A DNA stretch of 5,476 nt from Verrucomicrobiales bacterium. GTDB taxonomy: Bacteria; Verrucomicrobiota; Verrucomicrobiia; Limisphaerales; SXQI01. Below, in pieces: positions 1-5,391 of the stretch. The stretch spans positions 1 through 5,476 of the forward strand of contig SXQI01000188.1 in assembly GCA_005793025.1 (NCBI GenBank). The letters run 5' to 3'. The position numbers and the translations under genes are program-made. Under the pieces are notes generated by a model, which was given only the letters and a program-made list of their open reading frames with translations, was not told the DNA's origin and searched no databases. Every line of letters begins with the position of its first letter. Position 1 is the stretch's first letter.

Positions 1-132
1 GTCTTTATCGAAAGTGACATCTGTGCGAGGTGAGGCCGGAGGGACTTTTGACATATCCACGTCTGCAGCTCTGATCCCCACCAAGGTCAGTCCAGCGACA
101 GCGAGACCCAACATGATTTGATTCTTCAACAT
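1..132 (-). CDS. N-terminal fragment of an exported protein, possibly a cytochrome c-domain protein (runs off left edge)
   Basis: Only 44 codons are present; the gene reads leftward out of the window. The translation begins MLKNQIMLGLAVAGLTLVG, a classic Sec signal peptide: a short start with Lys-3, a hydrophobic core at about residues 6-20, and a likely cleavage site near Arg-Ala-Ala (21-23). The mature part begins with a Pro/Ser-rich stretch (KVPPASPRTDVTF, 29-41) and ends in DKD. In many Verrucomicrobiota and Planctomycetota proteins, a V/L-T-F-x-K-D stretch like this leads directly into a haem-binding CxxCH cytochrome c domain. That resemblance is the only basis for the family guess, because the haem motif would lie outside the window. 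A second in-frame ATG exists at codon 7, but the upstream one gives the better signal peptide. No strong Shine-Dalgarno sequence precedes either. It lies 98 bp downstream of the oxidoreductase on the same strand, so it may have its own promoter. Confidence 0.6.
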   Translation of the reverse strand, partial: MLKNQIMLGLAVAGLTLVGIRAADVDMSKVPPASPRTDVTFDKD

Positions 133-200
133 ACAATTCTTATTCACAAACAGGTATCCCAACGCCCGCAGTCTGTACCAAACCTATTTAGATTCCAGTC

Positions 201-223
201 AAAAAAGGTCTGATGCTTCGGAC
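201..223 (-). terminator. Weak candidate terminator after the cytoplasmic oxidoreductase
   Basis: Read on the minus strand just past the stop codon at 231-233, bases 223-218 and 213-208 can pair around a 4-base loop with one A-C mismatch, giving a 6-position stem. One base later a run of six T (plus-strand A at 201-206) follows. The layout is that of a rho-independent terminator, but the stem is short and imperfect, so some read-through into the next gene is plausible. Confidence 0.3.
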
Positions 224-230
224 GGTTCGG

Positions 231-1382
231 CTATTTTGATTTAGCTTTAGAAACTTTCTCCCATTTTTGGGTTCTGGCAGATTTCAACACTGCGTCACAA
301 ACGTATTGGGTATCCAGAGCATCTCGGAAACTAGGACATGGTTTCTCCCCTTTTGAAATGGCTTGGATAAAATCAGCAATTTGGTGAACAAAAGTATGTT
401 CATAACCGATCTGCAATCCGGGCACCCACCAGTTCTTCATATAGGGATGATCTGAATCGGTGATGTGGATGGAGCGCCACCCTCTAAGTTTCCCCTCATC
501 GCTGTAATCGAAATACTGCAAACGATGGAGATCGTGAAGATCCCAAGCAATCGAGGCATTCTCGCCGTTGATCTCGAAGGTATACAGAGCTTTGTGTCCC
601 CTTGCGTAACGCGTGGACTCGAACGTTGCCAGAGAGCCGTTGTCGAACTTCGCAAGGAAAGCACACGCGTCATCAATCTCAACTTTCTGCACTTTTCCGG
701 TGAGTGTGTGCTTTCGTTCCTTCACGAACGTTTCAGTCATCGCGTTGACCGTGGTCATCCGGCCGTTTAGCCACAATGCGGTGTCGATACAGTGAGCCAA
801 AAGATCCCCTGTAACGCCACTGCCCGCGACCTTCGCATCTAGACGCCACAGGCCAGTTCCTCCTTGGGGCAGGTCTTTGGAAATCGTCCAGTCTTGGAGG
901 AATTTTGCCCGGTAATGGAAGATCCTCCCCAATTTACCTTCATCGATCAATTGTTTGGCTAGGGTGACAGCGGGAACGCGTCGGTAATTATACCAAACCA
1001 TGTTCGCGACTCCGGCTTTTTCGATGGCTTTCACCATCTTTTCGCCTTCTTTTCCATCCATCGAAAGTGGTTTTTCGCAAAGAATCATCTTACCTGCCTT
1101 CGCTGCTGCGATCGCGATTTCGGCGTGGGTATTATTCGGACTGCCGATATCAATCAGGTCGATATCCTTGCGTTCTACCAACTTGCGCCAGTCGGTTTCT
1201 ATTGATTGGTAGCCCCAATTATCTGCGAACGCTTTAGCTTTGGCTGCATCGCGTGCGCAAACAGCCTGCAACACGGGTTCATATTGGAGGTCAAAAAAAT
1301 TACCAACTTTTCGAAAGGCGTTCGAATGGGTCCGCCCCATAAAGCCGTAGCCTACAAGGCCGATCCGTAACGGTTTTTTCAT
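231..1382 (-). CDS. Gfo/Idh/MocA family NAD(P)-dependent sugar oxidoreductase, cytoplasmic
   Basis: A complete 383-residue protein, normal length for this family. The N-terminal Rossmann fold opens with IGLVGYGFMG, giving the dinucleotide-binding glycines at 11, 13 and 16. The family's CEKPL motif is at 102-106; Lys-104 is the conserved active-site lysine that contacts substrate and nicotinamide. The C-terminal domain has GDLLAHCID at 192-200, placing Asp-193 and His-197 where the family's catalytic Asp/His pair sits. Characterised relatives oxidise or reduce hydroxyl groups of sugars and inositols using NAD(P). There is no signal peptide, so it should act in the cytoplasm. It starts 47 bp after the isomerase-like gene on the same strand, so the two are probably one transcription unit acting on the same sugar. 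The ATG at 1380-1382 is well placed ahead of the Rossmann strand, but no Shine-Dalgarno sequence is visible. Family assignment is firm; substrate is unknown. Confidence 0.95.
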   Translation of the reverse strand: MKKPLRIGLVGYGFMGRTHSNAFRKVGNFFDLQYEPVLQAVCARDAAKAKAFADNWGYQSIETDWRKLVERKDIDLIDIGSPNNTHAEIAIAAAKAGKMILCEKPLSMDGKEGEKMVKAIEKAGVANMVWYNYRRVPAVTLAKQLIDEGKLGRIFHYRAKFLQDWTISKDLPQGGTGLWRLDAKVAGSGVTGDLLAHCIDTALWLNGRMTTVNAMTETFVKERKHTLTGKVQKVEIDDACAFLAKFDNGSLATFESTRYARGHKALYTFEINGENASIAWDLHDLHRLQYFDYSDEGKLRGWRSIHITDSDHPYMKNWWVPGLQIGYEHTFVHQIADFIQAISKGEKPCPSFRDALDTQYVCDAVLKSARTQKWEKVSKAKSK

Positions 1383-1429
1383 ATTCGTATCAGAGAGTTT
1401 GAGGGTTTTACTTTTTGCGAGGGGAATAA

Positions 1430-2485
1430 TTATTCACGCCATCCGTGTGCGTCACGAACCGCGATCATGGACGAGAGGATGTTATTCCAAGTCCCCATCT
1501 GCATCATCACATCATTCGGGAACATGCAACCATCCCAACAGAGGTGGCGAAATTTTTTGCTAGGGTTTCCGGTCTCATCACGCAGCCAGTAACCGGCGTG
1601 ACGGGGGATGGTCAATTTACCGTTCGGATCATTGGCTAAACAATGGCGTCCCGTCTTGTCGTGAGAACCCGACCCTTTAACCGTCGCGTCGTTTTGAGCC
1701 ACGTGAAAATCAATCGTCCAAGGACGCAATGCAGCAGTCAGGGTTTGAAGTGCTTGATCCAGTTGAGCGGCATCTTTCCAATCGTAGTTCGCCGGAAGGA
1801 TGGCATCCTCCGGCGCATTATATCCCATGGTATAAAGGAGCGTGTGAGCCATGTCGGCCTGAAACCCCACCGTGCCTGGGCGATCGGTCAACTCTAACAG
1901 CCTCACCATCTCTCGCCAGCTGTGCATACCTCCCCAGCAGATTTCCCCCTCCGCAGCCAAGCGCTCTCCAAAACTTTCAGCGACCGCGCCAGCTTCGCGG
2001 AATGTTTGCGCGATGAGTTGGGTGTTGCCTTTCGGATCTTTAAGCCACTCGGAGGGACTAGCCGCAGAGTCAATCCTAACAACCCCATTAGGTCTTACAC
2101 CCAGATCACGGAGTTTTTTTGCAATCCGGCACGCTTTCCGCACTTGGCCTACAAAATTCGCTCTTTCTTCGGCGTTCCCCATGGCGGAGCCTCCACCTGT
2201 GGGTGGCCAAACCGGTGCCACAACGGAGCCTACATCGAACCCTTTGGCTCGAACTTTTTCTGCCAGACGGGCCAAATCATCATCGCTTGAATCGATGCTG
2301 ACATGTGGATCAAAAAGGAAAATATCTACACCATCAAATTTGATCCCATCCACGGAGGCTCGGGCGGTGAGGTCAAGCATCGTATCCAAGTCGATCGCAG
2401 GTTCAGCCCCTGGGCTGCCCTTCCCCACGAGACCGGGCCACATTGCGTTATGAAGTTTCGGGTAATTATTGCTATGCTGGCTCAT
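1430..2485 (-). CDS. Xylose-isomerase-like TIM barrel protein (sugar-phosphate isomerase/epimerase family)
   Basis: A 351-residue protein of the AP-endonuclease-2/xylose-isomerase-like TIM barrel superfamily, which isomerises or epimerises sugars using a divalent metal. Visible features, numbered from the chosen ATG: an N-terminal LHNAMWPGLVGKG (11-23), a barrel strand GIKFDGVD (47-54), and plausible metal ligands at successive strand ends: Glu-179 or Glu-181 (AEGEICWGGMHSW), Asp-211 (GFQADMAHT), His-261 (IDFHVAQND) and Asp-318 (CWDGCMF). No signal peptide is seen, so it is probably cytoplasmic. The frame is open back to a TTG at 2513-2515, which would add ten residues. I prefer the ATG at 2483-2485 because it is the first ATG, has a weak purine-rich GAAGAAA just upstream, and the extra residues look unstructured. 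It is the promoter-proximal gene of a likely two-gene operon with the oxidoreductase. The exact reaction is not recognisable; a keto-sugar isomerase or epimerase is likely from context. Confidence 0.88.
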   Translation of the reverse strand: MSQHSNNYPKLHNAMWPGLVGKGSPGAEPAIDLDTMLDLTARASVDGIKFDGVDIFLFDPHVSIDSSDDDLARLAEKVRAKGFDVGSVVAPVWPPTGGGSAMGNAEERANFVGQVRKACRIAKKLRDLGVRPNGVVRIDSAASPSEWLKDPKGNTQLIAQTFREAGAVAESFGERLAAEGEICWGGMHSWREMVRLLELTDRPGTVGFQADMAHTLLYTMGYNAPEDAILPANYDWKDAAQLDQALQTLTAALRPWTIDFHVAQNDATVKGSGSHDKTGRHCLANDPNGKLTIPRHAGYWLRDETGNPSKKFRHLCWDGCMFPNDVMMQMGTWNNILSSMIAVRDAHGWRE

Positions 2486-2554
2486 GTTTTCTTCAAGGTC
2501 TTTGACCGGATCCAACCATCCCTCGCCCAGTGAAGGTCAATCGGCTCTGATCTT

Positions 2555-2583
2555 ATTATCATTCTCGCTGCAGGAAATGTGCC
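2555..2583 (-). promoter_or_regulatory. Possible promoter for the isomerase-oxidoreductase operon
   Basis: On the minus strand, GATAAT (2560-2555; five of six matches to TATAAT) lies 17 bp downstream of GGCACA (2583-2578; three of six matches to TTGACA). It would give a leader of about 65 bases before the ATG at 2485. The -10 match is reasonable and the -35 match weak. Major sigma-factor consensus is assumed for this host. Confidence 0.25.
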
Positions 2584-2674
2584 CTAAAACTAGCAAGAGC
2601 TTTGTGGTCAGCAAGGGAAATTGCCACGAAACTGCTTTTTGATGGGCTCCACGAATCGGCGGCTGAAGTTGCTC

Positions 2675-2697
2675 AAGAAAACTCTCGCGGTTTTCTT
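2675..2697. repeat. 8-bp inverted repeat in the divergent intergenic region, possible operator
   Basis: AAGAAAAC (2675-2682) and GTTTTCTT (2690-2697) are perfect inverted copies separated by seven bases. The repeat sits between the divergently transcribed isomerase and DUF1080 genes, about 60 bp upstream of the latter's start. It could be a binding site for a dimeric regulator, or a chance AT-rich hairpin. No regulator gene is visible in the window to pair with it. Confidence 0.35.
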
Positions 2698-2705
2698 TAG
2701 AAAGC

Positions 2706-2752
2706 TCACCATGATTGCCACTAAATACTATCATTGAGTCGATCGATTAATC
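2706..2752 (+). promoter_or_regulatory. Possible promoter and overlapping palindromes upstream of the DUF1080 gene
   Basis: TATCAT at 2729-2734 matches five of six bases of a -10 box; the hexamer 17 bp upstream (TCACCA, 2706-2711) is a poor -35. Transcription would begin near 2741, giving a short leader of about 17 bases. Two 8-bp perfect palindromes overlap this start region: TCGATCGA (2739-2746) and GATTAATC (2745-2752). That is a typical position for a repressor operator, but the functional reading is inferred. Confidence 0.3.
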
Positions 2753-2757
2753 ATTCT

Positions 2758-3546
2758 ATGAACCTCCGCAAATCATTTATTGTTCCACCTCTCATCTTCG
2801 CGGGAAGCCTCCTACTCTCGTGCTGGGATGGTCTAGCCGCCGTCGGCGTGGGGGCACGCCCTCCACGTAATGCCACAGTTCTCATGGATGGATCCCGCGA
2901 AAGCCTCGATGACAAATGGACTTACTGGGAAGGTCCAGGCTTCAAATCCGCTCTCCCAATCAAATGGAAAATCGTTCCCGATCCTGTCGACAAAGGCACC
3001 GTAGTCCAGACAGACGATCCCGTGGCAGCAGGTGGGAGATACGGAACAGCCGATATCGTGACGAAGAAAGCTTACCGTGATTTCAGGCTTCACATCGAAT
3101 TTAACGTCGCTAAACCCGGTGGAAACAGCGGCGTTTATTTGCAGAATCGGTATGAAATCCAAATTATGGATGGCGATAAGACGAAACACGGCATGGGCGC
3201 AGTGATCAACGAGAGCGACTCGCCCTATCACCTCTATAAGGGTCTAGGTCAGTGGAATTCCTATGACATCAATTTTCGTGCCGCACGATTCAAGGACGGT
3301 AAAATGGTGGAGAAACCGTTGGTCACCCTTTATTTCAATGGTGTAAAGGCCCATACGAATCAACAAATCAACCAAGTGTGGGGCGGGCCTAATTCCGGAA
3401 TTGACGGAGGGAATGATGGCGGCAAAGGGATCAAAGACACTCCCGGTGGTTTGAAACTCCAATGCGAAGGCCACGATGTCCGTTACCGCAACGCGTGGAT
3501 TCAAGAGATCGACCTGACTGCTGCTGATACTGATTTCAAGGAATAA
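2758..3546 (+). CDS. Exported DUF1080 / 3-keto-disaccharide hydrolase family protein
   Basis: A complete 262-residue protein matching the DUF1080 (PF06439) concanavalin-like beta-sandwich family, now commonly named 3-keto-disaccharide hydrolase. Family-typical stretches, numbered from the ATG, are YRDFRLHIEFN (106-116), the GGNSGVYLQNRYEIQIMD block (121-138) and the closing GLKLQCEGHDVRYRNAWI (231-248). The N-terminus MNLRKSFIVPPLIFAGSLLL is a signal peptide. It is followed by Ser-Cys at 21-22, so it could be lipoprotein-processed at Cys-22 (leucine at -2 is atypical) or cleaved by signal peptidase I near Leu-Ala-Ala (26-28). Either way it acts outside the cytoplasm. A TTG 24 bases upstream (2734) is in frame, but the ATG gives a better signal peptide. 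The gene stands alone on the plus strand between minus-strand genes and is closed by a strong terminator. Members are linked to cleavage of 3-keto-glycosides; activity of this one is inferred. Confidence 0.92.
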   Translation: MNLRKSFIVPPLIFAGSLLLSCWDGLAAVGVGARPPRNATVLMDGSRESLDDKWTYWEGPGFKSALPIKWKIVPDPVDKGTVVQTDDPVAAGGRYGTADIVTKKAYRDFRLHIEFNVAKPGGNSGVYLQNRYEIQIMDGDKTKHGMGAVINESDSPYHLYKGLGQWNSYDINFRAARFKDGKMVEKPLVTLYFNGVKAHTNQQINQVWGGPNSGIDGGNDGGKGIKDTPGGLKLQCEGHDVRYRNAWIQEIDLTAADTDFKE

Positions 3547-3574
3547 ACCCTAAGCACCCCAACTTCTTCAAATT

Positions 3575-3610
3575 CCCCCGGTCGAGGATTAAACTTCGGC
3601 TGGGGGTTTT
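3575..3610 (+). terminator. Rho-independent terminator of the DUF1080 gene
   Basis: Bases 3575-3587 pair with 3594-3606 without a gap: a 13-bp stem with five outer C-G pairs, three internal G-U wobbles and a six-base loop ATTAAA, followed by TTTT at 3607-3610. It begins 29 bp after the stop codon at 3546. On the opposite strand the hairpin is followed only by AATTT, so it should work mainly for plus-strand transcripts. Its right half lies inside the coding sequence of the convergent 70-residue gene. Confidence 0.8.
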
Positions 3611-3801
3611 GCGTGTTCCGGCTTGAGCAAAACTGCTCCTTTAATCATGCGGCAGAATTCTTTTTTGGTCGCGTGGTGGTGCGTCCCATCACGGGTGTTC
3701 AAATCTTGGATGAATTTATATTCCACCTTAAGTCGTTCCCATTGAACGATTCGATAATACCCATCAACCGTTTTCCAGACTTGGCCTTGCTGAAGTTTCA
3801 T
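3589..3801 (-). CDS. Small protein of unknown function (70 aa)
   Basis: A complete 70-residue frame from the ATG at 3799-3801 to TAA at 3589-3591. The protein is basic and soluble, with no signal peptide or membrane segment. It begins MKLQQGQVWKTVDGYYRIVQ and contains THHHATKKEFCRMIKGAVLL (40-59). The first half reads like a small beta-barrel: a GQVW strand, a YYRIVQW strand and a VEYKFI strand. The His-rich stretch (41-43) is followed by a predicted helix, and a Pro/Lys tail ends KPPAEV. I believe similar short proteins occur in Verrucomicrobiota, but no function is known to me and no metal or nucleic-acid motif is clear. It lies 74 bp downstream of the Tat-exported oxidoreductase on the same strand and could share its transcript; a perfect hairpin lies between. 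Its 3' end overlaps the terminator of the convergent gene. No Shine-Dalgarno sequence is seen. Confidence 0.7.
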   Translation of the reverse strand: MKLQQGQVWKTVDGYYRIVQWERLKVEYKFIQDLNTRDGTHHHATKKEFCRMIKGAVLLKPEHAKPPAEV

Positions 3802-3821
3802 TGGTCAGAACCATACGCGAC

Positions 3822-3847
3822 CATCACCGGAGTTCAAGCCGGTGATG
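3822..3847 (-). other. Perfect 9-bp hairpin between the exported oxidoreductase and the small gene
   Basis: CATCACCGG (3822-3830) and CCGGTGATG (3839-3847) are perfect inverted copies around an eight-base loop. On the minus strand the hairpin begins 28 bp after the oxidoreductase stop codon and ends 20 bp before the small gene's ATG. No T-run follows it, so it is not a standard rho-independent terminator. It could protect the 3' end of the oxidoreductase mRNA, attenuate expression of the small gene, or bind a protein. The symmetry is plain; the role is inferred. Confidence 0.5.
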
Positions 3848-3875
3848 TCCACGGTGGGTTCCAGTAACGGGAAGA

Positions 3876-5231
3876 CTACAGACTCCAGCCCGGGCGGTAT
3901 TCCGGTTTAACGAGGCGGTTCAGTGCTTCATTATTGGTGACGCGCATCGCAGCCCCATCCCAGAGGACTTTTTCACGAGCTCTCACAGCCAGTGTTCCTA
4001 CCAAAATCGCCTCCGTGAACGGACCAGCATAATCAAAATTCGACATCGCTACGGGCCCGCCTTTGCAAGCTTGAATCCACTCGATGTGGTGTCCAGGGGA
4101 GCGAGGAATTGTCTGGGCCGGTGCCACGTAATCCTTAAAGTCCTGCTCAGGCATCAGCGTAAATTCGGCCCCATAATCATTCGGCGAGAAGAGCACACCC
4201 TTATCCCCCACGAGCAGTAGTCCGCTATCGGAAAGTTTTTCGGGCAATTTAACGCCATTACCTACATAACGTGGAGGCCGGTTCCCGCCATCATACCAAT
4301 AATAAGTCACCGCTGGCATGTCACCCCGTGCCGGAAATTCATATCGAATGATGGATTTGCCCGCGTAAGTCTCCGAGTTCGTGTCCGTGGAAACCATCGC
4401 TTCAGCACTCGTTGGATAACCGAGTTTAAGTGCCATGAACGCCAAATTTGCCGTGTGACACGCCATGTCTCCAATAGCTCCCGTGCCGAAGTCGAACCAT
4501 CCACGCCATTTAAACGGCACATAGGCTGGGTGATACGGCCGCAGGGGGGCTGGTCCGAGCCAGAGATCCCAATCCAACGTGCTAGGAACCGCAGGTTGAT
4601 CGGTTGGACGACCAACAACCCCTTGAGGCCAGACAGGCCGATTTGTCCAAACATGAACCTCACGGACAGGACCGATGGCTCCCGAACGGATAATCTCAAC
4701 ACCCTTCCTTAACCCAGGATTAGCCGTCCCTTGGTTTCCCATCTGGGTTGCCACACCCATCTGTTGGGCAACTTCTCGCATGACACGAGCTTCATGGATT
4801 GAACGCGTGAGTGGCTTCTCGCAATAACAATGCTTACCCATCTTCATCGCCATGACACTCGCCACAGCATGAGTATGATCGGGAGTAGCGACGACTACAG
4901 CGTCGATTCCATCCTTCATCTCCTCCAGCATCTTCCGAAAATCTTTAAATTTCCTAGCATCTGGGAACTTCTTAAATTGCCCCTCAGCCTGAGCCCAATC
5001 CACATCGCACAAGGCAACAATGTTCTCGCTCTTCACCTCATCCGTATCACCGCCGCCACGTCCCCCTGCCCCGATCACAGCAATATTCAATTTGCCATTC
5101 GCAGAAACTTTCCTCGGCGCGGCACCGCTTTTGGAAAGCCAGATATTTGGCAATAACGCCGCGCCGGTCGCTAGCAAGGAGGTGTTTGCGAGAAAACGAC
5201 GCCTAGAAGAAGGAGGTTGTAAGTGGTTCAC
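3876..5231 (-). CDS. Tat-exported Gfo/Idh/MocA family oxidoreductase
   Basis: A complete 451-residue protein. Its N-terminus carries a twin-arginine signal: SRRRFL at 9-14, a hydrophobic stretch at about 16-31, and a likely cleavage region near Gly-Ala-Ala (36-38). The Rossmann motif follows as IAVIGAGGRGGG (50-61). The family lysine motif is CEKPLTRS (137-144, Lys-139), and GDMACH (254-259) supplies Asp-255 and His-259 as the catalytic pair. Tat export fits a protein folded around tightly held NAD(P), as in Zymomonas glucose-fructose oxidoreductase. The C-terminus YRPGWSL resembles the many Planctomycetota and Verrucomicrobiota members. The start must be GTG (5229-5231): an in-frame TGA lies four codons upstream and no ATG occurs before residue 101, deep inside the fold. 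There is no Shine-Dalgarno sequence at normal spacing. It shows no strong match to the GH109 glycosidase subgroup that I can judge by eye. Substrate is unknown; a sugar or glycoside is likely. Confidence 0.95.
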   Translation of the reverse strand: MNHLQPPSSRRRFLANTSLLATGAALLPNIWLSKSGAAPRKVSANGKLNIAVIGAGGRGGGDTDEVKSENIVALCDVDWAQAEGQFKKFPDARKFKDFRKMLEEMKDGIDAVVVATPDHTHAVASVMAMKMGKHCYCEKPLTRSIHEARVMREVAQQMGVATQMGNQGTANPGLRKGVEIIRSGAIGPVREVHVWTNRPVWPQGVVGRPTDQPAVPSTLDWDLWLGPAPLRPYHPAYVPFKWRGWFDFGTGAIGDMACHTANLAFMALKLGYPTSAEAMVSTDTNSETYAGKSIIRYEFPARGDMPAVTYYWYDGGNRPPRYVGNGVKLPEKLSDSGLLLVGDKGVLFSPNDYGAEFTLMPEQDFKDYVAPAQTIPRSPGHHIEWIQACKGGPVAMSNFDYAGPFTEAILVGTLAVRAREKVLWDGAAMRVTNNEALNRLVKPEYRPGWSL

Positions 5232-5237
5232 GAACTG

Positions 5238-5266
5238 ATTTCAGCCTCACGATGATGTTTCGTCAA
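5238..5266 (-). promoter_or_regulatory. Possible promoter giving a leaderless mRNA for the Tat-exported oxidoreductase
   Basis: On the minus strand TTGACG (5266-5261; five of six to the -35 consensus) and TGAAAT (5243-5238; four of six to the -10) are spaced exactly 17 bp apart. A start seven bases past the -10 falls on the G of the GTG start codon (5231), so the transcript could be leaderless. This would also explain the missing ribosome-binding site. It is a consensus match by eye only. Confidence 0.35.
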
Positions 5267-5335
5267 TACTAACCTTGCGAAAAACGTAATGCGTCAGTGG
5301 AGGCGGGTGAGGGCCGGAATTCTGATTTAAAAAAA

Positions 5336-5365
5336 GGGGCTATAAAGGAAATCGTGTAAGTGGCC
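5336..5365 (+). repeat. Probable terminal inverted repeat (left) of the IS256-family element
   Basis: The 30 bases starting GGGGCTATAAAGG and containing ATCGTGTAAG look like an IS256-family terminal repeat: a G-rich outer tip and an inner GTGTAA. It directly follows TTTAAAAAAA, which would contain the 8-9 bp target duplication. The right-hand partner is not in the window, so the exact outer base is uncertain. Confidence 0.4.
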
Positions 5366-5391
5366 AAAGAAACCTGAGAGGATAGATGACT

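Noticed and set aside
1872..2453. A 193-codon plus-strand open frame
   Set aside because: It lies entirely antisense to the well-supported isomerase-like gene and its Ser/Pro/Arg-rich translation is typical of a shadow frame.
2502..2540. TTGACC and GGTCAA as an inverted repeat with a 27-base gap
   Set aside because: Six-base arms that far apart are expected by chance in this much sequence.
2537..2734. A 65-codon minus-strand open frame in the divergent intergenic region
   Set aside because: No recognisable motif or ribosome-binding site; it covers the likely control region of both neighbours and its composition looks non-coding.
2734..2757. TTG start extending the DUF1080 protein by eight residues
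   Set aside because: The extension puts a polar stretch ahead of a normal signal peptide, and the ATG at 2758 gives the expected N-terminus.
3786..3875. Protein-like reading (LEPTVDITGLNSGDGRVWF) in the gap between the exported oxidoreductase and the small gene
   Set aside because: The frame is closed upstream by a stop inside the oxidoreductase gene and has no good start; kept only as a note under the hairpin finding.
3876..5231. GH109 alpha-N-acetylgalactosaminidase
   Set aside because: GH109 enzymes are also Tat-exported Gfo/Idh/MocA proteins, but nothing visible here separates this protein into that subgroup, so only the broad family is called.
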